Positions 23,575 through 34,475 of a stretch of 45,866 nt of DNA are shown here, piece after piece. The translations under genes were made by a program, and so were the position numbers. Position 1 is the first letter of the stretch. Each line of letters opens with the position of its first letter. The stretch is taken from positions 1-45,866 of the forward strand of contig NFUO01000677.1 of the NCBI GenBank assembly GCA_002197545.1. Reading direction: 5' to 3'. This DNA comes from Acidobacteria subdivision 2 bacterium RH1 MAG20. GTDB taxonomy: Bacteria > Acidobacteriota > Terriglobia > Terriglobales > Acidobacteriaceae. Under the pieces are notes generated by a model that saw only the letters and a list, made by a program, of their open reading frames with translations, searched no databases and was not told the origin of the DNA.

Positions 23575-24966
23575 ATGGCTACGTCGCACAATGCCAATCC
23601 GAACTACGTCGCGGCTCGAAACATCGTGCTTGCCCTGCGAGATACGGGTCATCAGGCCTACTTCGCCGGTGGATGCGTGCGCGACCTTCTGCTCGGCCAT
23701 GAGCCGAAAGACTTCGACGTGGCAACCAGCGCGACACCGGATGTCGTGCAGAAATTGTTCTTGAGGACTCTCGCAGTAGGCGCACACTTCGGCGTCATTC
23801 TTGTGTGCGATGAAGGCGGCATCACAACTGAGGTCGCCACCTTTCGCCACGACGGAGCCTACAGCGATGGCCGCCGGCCTGATGCTGTCCAATTTTCCAT
23901 GGACGCCCGAGAAGACGTTCTACGGCGCGACTTCACTATCAATGGAATGCTGCTCGATCCCGTCGTCTTTGAAGAAACGGGTGACGCCCCCGCTGCAACT
24001 CTTGACTACGTCGGAGGCCGCAATGATCTTGCGGCAAAAATCCTGCGCGCCATCGGCGAACCGTCGTTGCGGTTCGCTGAGGACAAGTTGCGGATGTTGC
24101 GCGCAATCCGTTTTGCCGCGCGCCTTAGCTTTGAGATCGAGCCACAAACCCTGGCCGCGATTCGCAATGCCGCCTCGCAGATTCACCAGGTAAGCTGCGA
24201 GCGTATCCGCGACGAACTGACGCTCATGTTGACCGAAGGCCACGCGCAACGCGCCTTTGAGCTGCTGGATACAACCGGGCTGTTGCAGCAAGTCCTGCCC
24301 GAGGCAATCCGAATGCACGGCGTAGCTCAACCTCCGCAATTCCACCCCGAGGGCGATGTCTGGACGCACACGATGCTGCTGCTCGAAAAGCTTCAACCTG
24401 GCGCTTCTCCCACGCTCACATGGGGAGCGCTGCTTCACGACATCGGCAAACCCGCAACTTATCGCGCGCCAAACCCCAACGATCCCAACGACCGCATTCG
24501 CTTCAACGGCCACGTCGAGGTCGGCGTCCGCATCGCCGAAGAGGTCCTCGCCCGTCTCCGCTTCTCTAAGGAAGACACGGCGCAGATCGTCGCTCTGGTA
24601 AAGAACCACATGCGCTTCGGCGATATTCTCCAGATGCGTCAATCAACGCTGAAACGCTTCCTCCGCCTGCCGCGCTTCGACGAGCACCTTGCTCTGCACT
24701 GGCTCGACTGCACCTCGTGCCACGGCGACGTCACGCTCTATAACTTTGCCAGACAGCAGTACGAGACTGCGCCCGCAGAGCAGATTCAGCCGAAGCTTCT
24801 GCTCACAGGACGCGACCTGATCGCCGCGGGCTATCGTCCCGGACCCCAGTTCAAAGCGATGCTCGAAGCCGCCGAGGACGCTCAACTCGAAGGTCTCGCC
24901 ACAACGCTAGAAGAGGCACTGGCAATTGTGAGTGACCGGTTCGGCATGCCCCCGTTCGCGCCATAA
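23575..24966 (+). CDS. cca: CCA-adding tRNA nucleotidyltransferase (poly(A) polymerase family)
   Basis: The 463-aa product starts at ATG 23575 after AGGGG five bases upstream. The class II nucleotidyltransferase core is clear: [20 protein letters not shown] with the catalytic DxD, then [10 protein letters not shown] and the [13 protein letters not shown] motif. The tRNA-binding region ([20 protein letters not shown]) follows, then an HD-type domain (HTMLLLEKL, then [11 protein letters not shown] and [10 protein letters not shown]). It adds or repairs the CCA end of tRNAs. The HD domain would give phosphohydrolase activity. It is divergent from tsaD with about 20 bp between the starts, so promoters must overlap coding sequence. 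Confidence 0.93.
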   Translation: MATSHNANPNYVAARNIVLALRDTGHQAYFAGGCVRDLLLGHEPKDFDVATSATPDVVQKLFLRTLAVGAHFGVILVCDEGGITTEVATFRHDGAYSDGRRPDAVQFSMDAREDVLRRDFTINGMLLDPVVFEETGDAPAATLDYVGGRNDLAAKILRAIGEPSLRFAEDKLRMLRAIRFAARLSFEIEPQTLAAIRNAASQIHQVSCERIRDELTLMLTEGHAQRAFELLDTTGLLQQVLPEAIRMHGVAQPPQFHPEGDVWTHTMLLLEKLQPGASPTLTWGALLHDIGKPATYRAPNPNDPNDRIRFNGHVEVGVRIAEEVLARLRFSKEDTAQIVALVKNHMRFGDILQMRQSTLKRFLRLPRFDEHLALHWLDCTSCHGDVTLYNFARQQYETAPAEQIQPKLLLTGRDLIAAGYRPGPQFKAMLEAAEDAQLEGLATTLEEALAIVSDRFGMPPFAP

Positions 24967-25016
24967 CCGGAAAACGCCTACTATGCTCGCAGGCATCTGA
25001 AGTTTCAGAGGACACG

Positions 25017-28034
<3,018 letters not shown>

Positions 28035-28058
28035 ACGGCTACAGCGCAGGAGTTCCTT

Positions 28059-28520
28059 ATGGCCAACCCAATCACCTTCAAACCCCATCCCGTCGACCCG
28101 CACCTCGAACTCGAGCGCCGCCTCCACGCCGCGCCCCGCGAACACGCCGAGGCCCTCCTGGTCGTCTACGACATCCTTCAGGCCGCGCACGACAACGGCC
28201 TGCTCGACACCGCTCACGGCCTGATCAGCGCTCGCGACACCATTATCGGCAAGCTCGCCGAGTACGCCAAAACTCCCGAGGGCGAGACCGCACTTCGCAA
28301 CCTGCTCGCCACCGCTAAAATCGTCGCCGTCCTCGATCCTGAAATCCTCGATCAGCTCTCAAGATCCGTCGTCACCGCCTCCGAGCAGCACAAGCAGGAG
28401 CAAAAGCTGCCTAGCCTATGGCAGCTCCTCAAGCGCACCAACACCGAAGACAGCCGTCGCGGCCTCTCCTTCCTCACCCTTCTGCTCTCCAGCCTCGGCA
28501 AATCGCTCAAGAGACAATAA
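28059..28520 (+). CDS. DUF1641 protein (formate dehydrogenase partner, YrhD-like)
   Basis: The 153-aa product lies 24 bp after fdhF on the same strand (ATG 28059, GGAG upstream) and is mostly helical (EHAEALLVVYDILQAAHDNG, LDTAHGLISARDTIIGKLAE). DUF1641 proteins sit beside YrhE-type formate dehydrogenases in Bacillus and many other genera, where their role is unknown. The C-terminal basic-hydrophobic helix (SFLTLLLSSLGKSLKRQ) may contact the membrane or the dehydrogenase. Genomic context is the main support for a role in formate oxidation. Confidence 0.85.
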   Translation: MANPITFKPHPVDPHLELERRLHAAPREHAEALLVVYDILQAAHDNGLLDTAHGLISARDTIIGKLAEYAKTPEGETALRNLLATAKIVAVLDPEILDQLSRSVVTASEQHKQEQKLPSLWQLLKRTNTEDSRRGLSFLTLLLSSLGKSLKRQ

Positions 28521-28587
28521 CAACCCATACAGCGCATATTCAGCAAGCTGGAGCCGCTTGGCACAAGCGTCGTATCATAGAGACTGT

Positions 28588-28812
28588 ATGGCGTTTCCGA
28601 TCAAAGTCTGCGTCGTTTGTAAAGAAGAGTTCGAGCTGAAACCCGATAAGCCCGGTTTCGCTAACCGTTGCCCAGAGTGCAGCACCTCCGAAGAGTCAAC
28701 CGACTCCACCACGATGCACCGTATGGACGCGGACGAGCGCAAGTCCGCCGCAGAAGCCAATGAAGCCCGCCGACAGGCGATGCGCAATCTCCTCTACCGT
28801 AAAGACAGCTAA
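28588..28812 (+). CDS. Small zinc-ribbon-like protein
   Basis: The 74-aa product starts at ATG 28588 (MAFPIKVCVVCKEEFELKPD) and has a CVVC...C.EC pair (CVVCKEEF, then RCPECST) of zinc-ribbon type, an acidic Ser/Thr middle and a C-terminal Arg-rich helix (RRQAMRNLLYRKDS). It lies 67 bp after the DUF1641 gene. The zinc-binding call follows from the Cys spacing. A regulatory or ribosome-related role is possible but not shown. Confidence 0.65.
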   Translation: MAFPIKVCVVCKEEFELKPDKPGFANRCPECSTSEESTDSTTMHRMDADERKSAAEANEARRQAMRNLLYRKDS

Positions 28813-28843
28813 CAGGCGCGCTTCGCACGCCGCATCTCAATGT

Positions 28844-28884
28844 TTGACAAAGTCAACTATATTATTTGATGATGTCAACTATAT
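28844..28884. promoter_or_regulatory. Tandem operators for the MarR-GNAT gene
   Basis: TTGAC-AAA-GTCAA (28844-28856) is a perfect palindrome, and TTGAT-GAT-GTCAA (28866-28878) is a near copy exactly 22 bp downstream. The longer direct repeat GTCAACTATAT recurs at 28852-28862 and 28874-28884, so the two dyads lie on the same face of the helix. Placed 13 bp before the MarR-GNAT start codon, they suggest autorepression by its MarR domain. There is a TTGACA box in the first palindrome but no well-spaced -10. Confidence 0.65.
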
Positions 28885-28896
28885 AGAGGTGCTGCT

Positions 28897-29844
28897 ATGC
28901 AACCCCAGTCTGCCCCCACCCCTCAGCAGATAGCTGCCATCCGCCGCTTCAACCGTTTTTATACAAGCACCATTGGAACGCTGGAAGAGCGCCTCCTCCA
29001 AAGCACTCTCTCGCTTGCCGAGGCCCGGGTACTCTACGAGATCGCCTCTCGCAATCAACCGACCGCCTCAGAGATCGCCAACGAACTCAATCTCGACATG
29101 GGCTATCTAAGCCGTATCCTGCGTACATTTACCGCTCGCAAACTGGTCAGCCGAAAAACCTCCGTTGCCGATGGCCGCCAGACTCTTCTTTCCCTCACCC
29201 CGGCTGGCCGAAAAGAGTTCGCCGCCCTCGACCGCAACTCCAACCAGCAGGTTCAGCAGATGATCCTGCATCTTAACGCTGAACAGCAGAACCAGCTCGT
29301 CCGTTCCATGGCATCCATTGAGTCCCTGCTCAACCCAACGGCCGCTGCAGCATCCCCCCAACCCTACGTTCTGCGTTCGCATCGCCCCGGAGACATGGGT
29401 TGGGTTACCGAGCGCCACGGTGCTCTCTACGCACGGGAATATGGATGGAACGAGCACTTTGAAGCGCTGGTCGCCCGCATCGTCGCCGACTTCATCACCG
29501 GCTACAACCCAAAGCGTGAGCGCTGCTGGATCGCCGAGCGCGATGGCGAACGCCTCGGCTGCATCTTTCTGGTCAAGCATCCCGAACAGGCAGACGTCGC
29601 AAAACTCCGCCTGCTGTTGGTCGAACCAAGCGCGCGAGGCCTCGGTCTCGGTAAAGCCCTGGTGAACGAGTGTGTTAGCTTCGCCCGTACAGCGGGCTAT
29701 AAGAAAGTAACGCTATGGACGCAAAGCATCCTCACCAGCGCTCACCACATTTACCGGCAAGCTGGATTCAAATTGGCCCACGAGGCTCCGCATCACAGCT
29801 TCGGGGTCGATTTGATAGGCCAGACCTGGGATCTGAAATTATAG
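28897..29844 (+). CDS. MarR-type regulator fused to a GNAT acetyltransferase
   Basis: The 315-aa product joins two domains. Residues 1-145 form a MarR winged helix (LEERLLQSTLSLAEARVLYE, then ASEIANELNLDMGYLSRILR and RKTSVADGRQTLLSLTPAGR). Residues 155-315 form a GNAT domain (GCIFLVKHPEQADVAKLRLL, VEPSARGLGLGKALVNECV, YKKVTLWTQS, ending in a Q-A-G-F strand). This MarR-GNAT layout is known; the protein may sense or acetylate a small molecule and repress its own gene through the operators upstream. The GAGGTG site before the ATG is good. There is no linked drug-efflux gene, so the target is unknown. Confidence 0.92.
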   Translation: MQPQSAPTPQQIAAIRRFNRFYTSTIGTLEERLLQSTLSLAEARVLYEIASRNQPTASEIANELNLDMGYLSRILRTFTARKLVSRKTSVADGRQTLLSLTPAGRKEFAALDRNSNQQVQQMILHLNAEQQNQLVRSMASIESLLNPTAAAASPQPYVLRSHRPGDMGWVTERHGALYAREYGWNEHFEALVARIVADFITGYNPKRERCWIAERDGERLGCIFLVKHPEQADVAKLRLLLVEPSARGLGLGKALVNECVSFARTAGYKKVTLWTQSILTSAHHIYRQAGFKLAHEAPHHSFGVDLIGQTWDLKL

Positions 29845-29895
29845 AAAAATACTGCTGTTTAGAGTTTTTCGCAATAGTTGCAATGGGAGGCAATT

Positions 29896-30204
29896 GTGAT
29901 CGCACGGCATTGGCGGGGTTGGACCGAAGTGCAAGACGCAGATGCATACGAGAGCCTGTTGAAAGACAAAGTGCTGCCAGGCCTCAAAGATATCGAAGGC
30001 TATCGAGGCGGATATATTCTTCGCAACGACGGGCAGTTGGAGGTTGAGTTCGTTGTAATGAACTTCTTCGATTCGCTTGAATCTGTGAAGCAGTTTGCGG
30101 GTGCGGACTACAGTATTCCAGTCTTCGAGCCCGAAGCAAGAATGCTCTTACGGCGAATCGAACCGGTTGCCATGCACTACGCAGTCCGTGCCAGCACTGT
30201 TTAA
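29896..30204 (+). CDS. ABM-type (antibiotic biosynthesis monooxygenase-like) small protein
   Basis: I chose GTG 29896 (GGGAGG at 29885-29890) giving a 102-aa protein (starts MIARHWRGWTEVQDADAYES). The pattern RHWRGWTEVQDADAYESLL, GLKDIEGYRGGYIL, then EVEFVVMNFFDSLESVKQF and PVFEPEARMLLRRIEPVAMH fits the ABM ferredoxin-like fold of small dimeric oxygenases and sensor proteins. Its real substrate is unknown. It lies 51 bp downstream of the MarR-GNAT gene and may be cotranscribed with it. An alternative TTG at 29878 is less likely. Confidence 0.7.
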   Translation: MIARHWRGWTEVQDADAYESLLKDKVLPGLKDIEGYRGGYILRNDGQLEVEFVVMNFFDSLESVKQFAGADYSIPVFEPEARMLLRRIEPVAMHYAVRASTV

Positions 30205-30301
30205 CTATTTATCCGAAGAGGCCAGCAACGTCCGCGTCTTCCTCGGTAGCTTCGCATCAGTCAGCGCATATGTCCGTCTCAGCAACTCCAGCTCGATCAG
30301 C

Positions 30302-30541
30302 TTATGGCTGCATCTTCAGCGAAGCCCGGGCACGTCTCTTGATCCGGGCCAGCTTCGCCAGGCACACAATGGAAATGCCCAGGAGCACCCCGCACCCAAA
30401 CCCCAGAACAGCATCGCGATGCGCAGCGAAAGGCCCCTTCTGCATGATCAGAGGCAAGACTGCAATCAGGACAGCGCAAACGGCTGGTACTACAGTAAAA
30501 ATCCTCTCTTTGCGCTTGCAGCCATCTCCATGATCTTCCAT
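30302..30541 (-). CDS. Small membrane protein, unrecognised
   Basis: The 79-aa product (starts MEDHGDGCKRKERI) has two hydrophobic segments: VVPAVCAVLIAVLPLIM at about 17-33 and AVLGFGCGVLLGISIVCLA at about 44-62, followed by basic residues (KLARIKRRARASLK). This would make a helical hairpin in the inner membrane. The ATG has no ribosome site at the right distance (AGGAG is 18 bp upstream), so the start is weak. It is convergent with the ABM gene and divergent from kdsA. No family is recognised. Confidence 0.5.
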   Translation of the reverse strand: MEDHGDGCKRKERIFTVVPAVCAVLIAVLPLIMQKGPFAAHRDAVLGFGCGVLLGISIVCLAKLARIKRRARASLKMQP

Positions 30542-30639
30542 GCAGCGAGTCTAGTAGCACTCCTCTTCTTTCACAATCGCAAAGTTATCAGCGTGCCGCG
30601 CATCAACATGGTTTTCGCCGTTGTGATGAAATAAACTCT

Positions 30640-31488
30640 GTGACCAATCCATTCAATATCGGCAGCGTCCCCGTAGGCCGCGGCCAGCTCTTCCTCATCG
30701 CCGGCCCCTGCGTCATCGAGTCCGAAACCCACGCACGCAAGATGGCCGATGCCATCCAGCGCATCACCTCCGATCTCGGCGTCCCCTACATCTTCAAGGC
30801 CAGCTACGACAAGGCCAACCGCACCTCGATCAAGAGCTTTCGCGGCCCCGGCCTCACCGAAGGCTGCCGCATCCTCCGCGCTATTGCCAAAGACACCGGG
30901 CTGCCCGTCCTCACCGACGTCCACACCCCCCAGGACTGCAAGGCCGTCAGTGAATCCCTCGGCGACGTCGAGGCCGTGCTGCAGATCCCCGCCTTCCTCT
31001 GCCGCCAGACTGACCTTCTCATCGCCGCTGCTCAATCTTCTATCCAGCCCGGCCGTGCCATCAACGTCAAAAAGGGCCAGTTCGTTGCCCCCTGGGACAT
31101 GCGCCACGCCGTCGAGAAGATCCGCGAGAGCGGCTGCCAGCGCGTCTCGCTCACCGAGCGCGGAGCCAGCTTCGGCTACAACAACCTCGTCGTCGATATG
31201 CGCGCCCTGCCCACCATGCGGGCCTTCGCCCCGGTCGTCTTCGACGGCACCCACTCCGTCCAAACCCCCTCGGCGGCTAATGGAGTCTCAGGAGGCCAGC
31301 CCGAGTTCATCCCCGTCCTCGCCCGCGCCGCCGTGGCCGCCGGAGTCGATGGCGTCTTCCTCGAAGTCCACGACAACCCCGCCGAGGCCAAATCCGACGG
31401 AGCCAACGCCCTTCACCTCGACAAGCTCAGGGCAGTCCTCGAACAGCTTCTCGCCGTCCATCAAGCTGTCAACACAACCCAAATCTGA
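30640..31488 (+). CDS. kdsA: 3-deoxy-D-manno-octulosonate 8-phosphate synthase
   Basis: The 282-aa product begins at GTG 30640 (no ATG fits) and has the KdsA landmarks FLIAGPCVIESETHARKMAD, YIFKASYDKANRTS, PVLTDVHTPQDC, IPAFLCRQTDLL, KKGQFVAPWDM, TERGASFGYNNLVVDMRALP and GVFLEVHDNP. It condenses phosphoenolpyruvate with arabinose 5-phosphate to make KDO 8-phosphate for lipid A-core synthesis. Cys in FLCRQTD is at the metal-binding position, so this is probably a metal-dependent form, but metal dependence must be tested. There is no clear ribosome site. Confidence 0.96.
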   Translation: MTNPFNIGSVPVGRGQLFLIAGPCVIESETHARKMADAIQRITSDLGVPYIFKASYDKANRTSIKSFRGPGLTEGCRILRAIAKDTGLPVLTDVHTPQDCKAVSESLGDVEAVLQIPAFLCRQTDLLIAAAQSSIQPGRAINVKKGQFVAPWDMRHAVEKIRESGCQRVSLTERGASFGYNNLVVDMRALPTMRAFAPVVFDGTHSVQTPSAANGVSGGQPEFIPVLARAAVAAGVDGVFLEVHDNPAEAKSDGANALHLDKLRAVLEQLLAVHQAVNTTQI

Positions 31489-31516
31489 TCTTTCTGCGCT
31501 ACAACCTCACCACACC

Positions 31517-31599
31517 GTCATCTCGACCGAAGGCGGTGCTTTTGCCGCCGGAGCGGAGGGATCTCCACATTTCGTAGTTGCCGTTGCCTGTTCTTGATC
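31517..31599 (+). repeat. Dispersed intergenic repeat, copy 1
   Basis: GTCATCTCGACC, then GCGGAGGGATCTCC and TTGCCGTTGCCTGTTCTTG resemble a common acidobacterial intergenic element. A second copy on the opposite strand lies at 45610-45678, sharing TTGCCG(C/T)TGCCTGTTCTT with one base difference and one indel. The region 31489-31805 (about 317 bp) has no gene; besides the repeat it holds the terminator at 31661-31688. Confidence 0.65.
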
Positions 31600-31660
31600 G
31601 GTGGTCATCGGTGCAAATCGGTGTTAAGCCTTCATTTTTTCCAATTTTGGCAGTCTCACC

Positions 31661-31688
31661 AAAAAAACGGCCCCTCATAAGAGGGGCC
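31661..31688 (-). terminator. Rho-independent terminator for the OmpA-like gene
   Basis: GGCCCCTC (31669-31676) pairs perfectly with GAGGGGCC (31681-31688) around ATAA. On the minus strand it is followed by GTTTTTTT (31668-31661), so it ends the OmpA-like transcript about 120 bp past its stop. Confidence 0.82.
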
Positions 31689-31805
31689 AATCTGCCTTGG
31701 TTCTCTCTGGTTAGGAGAGGTTTTTGCGAGCGCGCTCTATGTCGCTGTCTCGGCAAACTTGCGGGCGGCACAGCGCGAACCGTGCCACCCTTAGGGGGAG
31801 AGCTA

Positions 31806-32723
31806 CTACTGCTCTGGTGGTGCACTCACTCCCGATGTTGGCTGGGAGGATCCGGGTGTGCTCGGCACAACATTGGTCGCCGAGTTGGAGTTCATCGTGG
31901 CCAGGCTGTTATGCAGCAGCGTGACCTGAACACCATTCACAATTGCCTTTTCGCTGTCCTCGGATTTGGCGGTGTTTCTCCCCATTCCGGTGCGATAGAT
32001 GCGATAGACAGGCACCTGATGTTCTTCCACCAAATACCGGACGACAGAGTCAGCCATTGCTTGCGAAGCCTGTACACCGCTGTGGCTGTAGCCCTGCACT
32101 TCGACGATGTAGCCCTTCTCGCCTGCCAGCTTCGTGGCGAGATCATCCAGATCGGCTTTACCCTTGGGTCCCAATGCTGTCCGGCCCTTGGCAAAAGGAA
32201 CCGCTGCCTCTGTCACCTTCGAATACTGGTCAAGGTTGCTGACCGTCGTATTCAGAGCATCGGTACGAGTGCTTGCCGTGCCTGCCAGAGTCTGCGCGGA
32301 GTTGGCTTTGTTTGAAGCATCCTGCGCGTGCTGATCGGCAGTATTGGCTGCATCCATGGCGCGGTGAATTCCCGCCTGCGACCGCGAATCTACATCGCGA
32401 ATATCATTCGCATTCTTCGCCTGCAACTGATCCAGTTCGTTATCGCGATCCTTGATCGGATCGACCTGCCTCTTTACCCACTTCTTGCGGGCAAGCGGGT
32501 TCAAATGACCCCAGAAGCCTTCTTTGGACTGCGTTTCCAACGGCTTCCCGGTGGCATACGTGCTGCTATCTGCCGGGTTCATGCTGGCCGTGCTTGAGCT
32601 TGTCGCCGTATTGCTTGTTGATGTCTGGATTGTTGGTGCATTCGACTGCGCGAGCGCTGTAATACCCATCGCGCCACCTAAGATGAGAACTGAGAGGCCA
32701 AAAGTGCTGCCAGATTTCATCAT
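31806..32723 (-). CDS. OmpA-family outer-membrane/peptidoglycan-binding protein
   Basis: From ATG 32723 the product has 305 aa (AAGGAG seven bases upstream; a longer frame to 32765 lacks this site). A signal peptide (GLSVLILGGAMGITALAQ) is followed by a low-complexity Thr/Ser/Asn stretch, a helical coiled-coil-like segment (about 85-175, QLQAKNANDIRDVDSRSQ, HAQDASNKANSAQT) with repeated D/N/A-rich heptads, and a C-terminal OmpA-like domain (YIVEVQGYSHSGVQASQAMA, VPVYRIYRTGMGRNTA). The OmpA domain binds peptidoglycan; the coiled coil probably holds it away from the membrane. It ends in a Pro/Ser-rich tail. Confidence 0.85.
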   Translation of the reverse strand: MMKSGSTFGLSVLILGGAMGITALAQSNAPTIQTSTSNTATSSSTASMNPADSSTYATGKPLETQSKEGFWGHLNPLARKKWVKRQVDPIKDRDNELDQLQAKNANDIRDVDSRSQAGIHRAMDAANTADQHAQDASNKANSAQTLAGTASTRTDALNTTVSNLDQYSKVTEAAVPFAKGRTALGPKGKADLDDLATKLAGEKGYIVEVQGYSHSGVQASQAMADSVVRYLVEEHQVPVYRIYRTGMGRNTAKSEDSEKAIVNGVQVTLLHNSLATMNSNSATNVVPSTPGSSQPTSGVSAPPEQ

Positions 32724-33047
32724 CGTTTTGCTCCTTTTGTGTACAGTCTTGCGTCTGTTAATCAAACGTCGACATTGTCACTAAAGCAACCGCCATGCCA
32801 AACTCGAAATATGAAATAACTCATTCATAACATGACATTTATCCGTAATTTCCATCCATGGCCTAACCAGACGAATTAGAACCACCTCAAGCAAAATCTT
32901 CCGGACAGCCGGTAACTATTGCTAACCAGCCCTATCTCGATCTTCGGAGGGTTGAAAATACCGCTTCGATTCTCAACTCTGTATGGATGAAAGGCGTCGT
33001 CGACGAGGTAGCGCCGGTATGATACTTTCAGCGGCAGGAGACCTTCG
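32724..33047. other. Divergent intergenic region
   Basis: About 325 bp lie between the OmpA-like gene and the next plus-strand gene. I see no ORF of note and no terminator. It must hold promoters for both genes. An AT-rich part (AAATATGAAATAACTCATTC near 32810) could be the OmpA-like promoter. AGGAG at about 33038 is the ribosome site of the next gene. Confidence 0.4.
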
Positions 33048-33437
33048 ATGGCTTACAGCGAAAGTTACACGTGCGATGTGTGCGGCAAACAGAAGGCGGG
33101 CAGCGAGAGCTGGTGGCTGGCCTGGGTGGATTGTTTTCAGGGACAGTCCCCTGAAGAAGACCAGCCGCTGATTAAGCTGACGAGATGGCAGTCACAATAT
33201 GCCCATTCGGCGGGGGTCAAGCATCTGTGCGGAGCGTTGTGCGCAGGCACCATGATGGACCGCTGGATGTCGGAACAACATGAGAATCCCGAAGTGCATT
33301 GCGATCCTGTTTCCGTGCATCACATGCCGGAGCCGGTCAAAGACATCTCGCGCAAGGCAGTGGGTTTCTCTCCCGCCGTGGCGAGAGCACCGCTGCCGAT
33401 TGAGATGAAAGCCCTCACCCATACGAAGAGCGAGTAA
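33048..33437 (+). CDS. Unrecognised Cys/His-containing protein
   Basis: The 129-aa product starts at ATG 33048 (MAYSESYTCDVCGKQKAGSE) after GCAGGAG. It has an N-terminal CDVC pair and later CGALCAG, so a zinc site made of these two CxxC-like pairs is plausible. The middle holds WWLAWVDCFQGQSPEEDQPL and KLTRWQSQYAHSAGVKHLCG, and the C-terminus is His/Pro-rich and probably flexible. No signal peptide or membrane segment is present. The Cys arrangement resembles treble-clef or ribbon folds. No family is recognised. Confidence 0.65.
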   Translation: MAYSESYTCDVCGKQKAGSESWWLAWVDCFQGQSPEEDQPLIKLTRWQSQYAHSAGVKHLCGALCAGTMMDRWMSEQHENPEVHCDPVSVHHMPEPVKDISRKAVGFSPAVARAPLPIEMKALTHTKSE

Positions 33438-33460
33438 CCGGCTTGTCTTGTGTTCTCCGA

Positions 33461-34390
33461 TTACTTCTGCTTTGGTGAGGGTGTCGGTTGCTGCTGTTTG
33501 TTGTCTTCAGGTGCTTTGTTGTCGGTGATGTCCTGGCCGTTGTAGATGATGCGGCTGGTGGCGCGGAACTGCTTGTAGTCGGTGTATTTGACTACCGTGC
33601 GCAGGTGGACATCCTGGGATAGGTAGCCGTCACCGCCGGAGAAGTGCAGGTTGCCCTCGGCTTTGGTGTAGACCGGGAACCAGTATTTTCCGTCAACCTG
33701 TTGATAATAGGTGGTATAGGGCGGGGATAGGTCTTCGTGCCCTTTGCGCTTGTCGTCCGGCACCGATCTGCCGTTGATGAGGACGATCTGGAAGTCCTGC
33801 TCATCGACCCAGACCTTGCCCTGGAAGTATCGCTTCCCTTTTTCGAGGACTTTGGGCTTGGCGTCGAAGACGTAGGTGTCGATTTCATCGATATGCTGGC
33901 GACCAAGGTAGGTGATGTCGTATTGGGGCAGGTCTTCGGTGGTGAGGACGAAGGGGAGACGGTGCTCGATGTCCTGGAAGTCCGAGGGGGACATCATGAC
34001 TCGTTCGAGAGTGTTCTGAGGGGCAAAGACGACGTGCTCGTCGCGTTTTCCAGTGGAATCAAAGAGGATATCGGTGACCTGGAGGTACTCGCCGTCAGGT
34101 TTGTCGGTGTCATCTGAAATGGTGTCGACTTTGACGGTCTGCCGGAAGGTGTAGTTCTGGCGGGCGACGTTGAAGACCGACTCGCGGGCCGCAAATTTGG
34201 TGATGATCTGCTGCGGAGTGAGGTCTTTGGGTAGGGTCGGGTCGAGCGGTCCGAACCCGGCAGGCTCCTGCCCCATGACCGCGCATGGAGCCGCAACAGT
34301 GGCCAGGGTAAGGCAGGGCACGACCGACAGCGGCAGGAGGAATACCGCGAAAAGGCTGACTGAGGCGCGGAGGCGGGAGAACAGCGTCAT
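33461..34390 (-). CDS. Secreted protein of unknown function, lipoprotein-sorting-like
   Basis: From ATG 34390 (309 aa) it has a signal peptide (LRASVSLFAVFLLPLSVVPC). The mature protein is rich in beta strands (ARQNYTFRQTVKVDTISDDT, LERVMMSPSDFQDIEHRLPF, KRYFQGKVWVDEQDFQIVLI and YWFPVYTKAEGNLHFSGGDG). This pattern recalls outer-membrane lipoprotein-sorting-like proteins (LolA/LppX fold), which bind lipids, but the match is by eye. The frame extends 16 codons upstream without a good site. The gene is convergent with the previous gene and divergent from the kinase-like gene. Confidence 0.65.
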   Translation of the reverse strand: MTLFSRLRASVSLFAVFLLPLSVVPCLTLATVAAPCAVMGQEPAGFGPLDPTLPKDLTPQQIITKFAARESVFNVARQNYTFRQTVKVDTISDDTDKPDGEYLQVTDILFDSTGKRDEHVVFAPQNTLERVMMSPSDFQDIEHRLPFVLTTEDLPQYDITYLGRQHIDEIDTYVFDAKPKVLEKGKRYFQGKVWVDEQDFQIVLINGRSVPDDKRKGHEDLSPPYTTYYQQVDGKYWFPVYTKAEGNLHFSGGDGYLSQDVHLRTVVKYTDYKQFRATSRIIYNGQDITDNKAPEDNKQQQPTPSPKQK

Positions 34391-34475
34391 TTTGCGAGGG
34401 CTCCAGTAAAACGGGGGGCAACGATATATCCCCCTCACCTATCTAAAGAATAGACGCAAAAACCGAGGGTTGGTG

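Noticed and set aside
30205..30303. Coding-looking minus-strand peptide ending LLASSDK
   Set aside because: It reads well (LIELELLRRTYALTDAKLPR) but has no usable start codon and a stop just upstream in its frame. It could be the tail of a frameshifted gene, which I cannot show.
31499..31825. 108-codon minus-strand frame between kdsA and the OmpA-like gene
   Set aside because: It is read through the repeat and the terminator and has no ribosome site.
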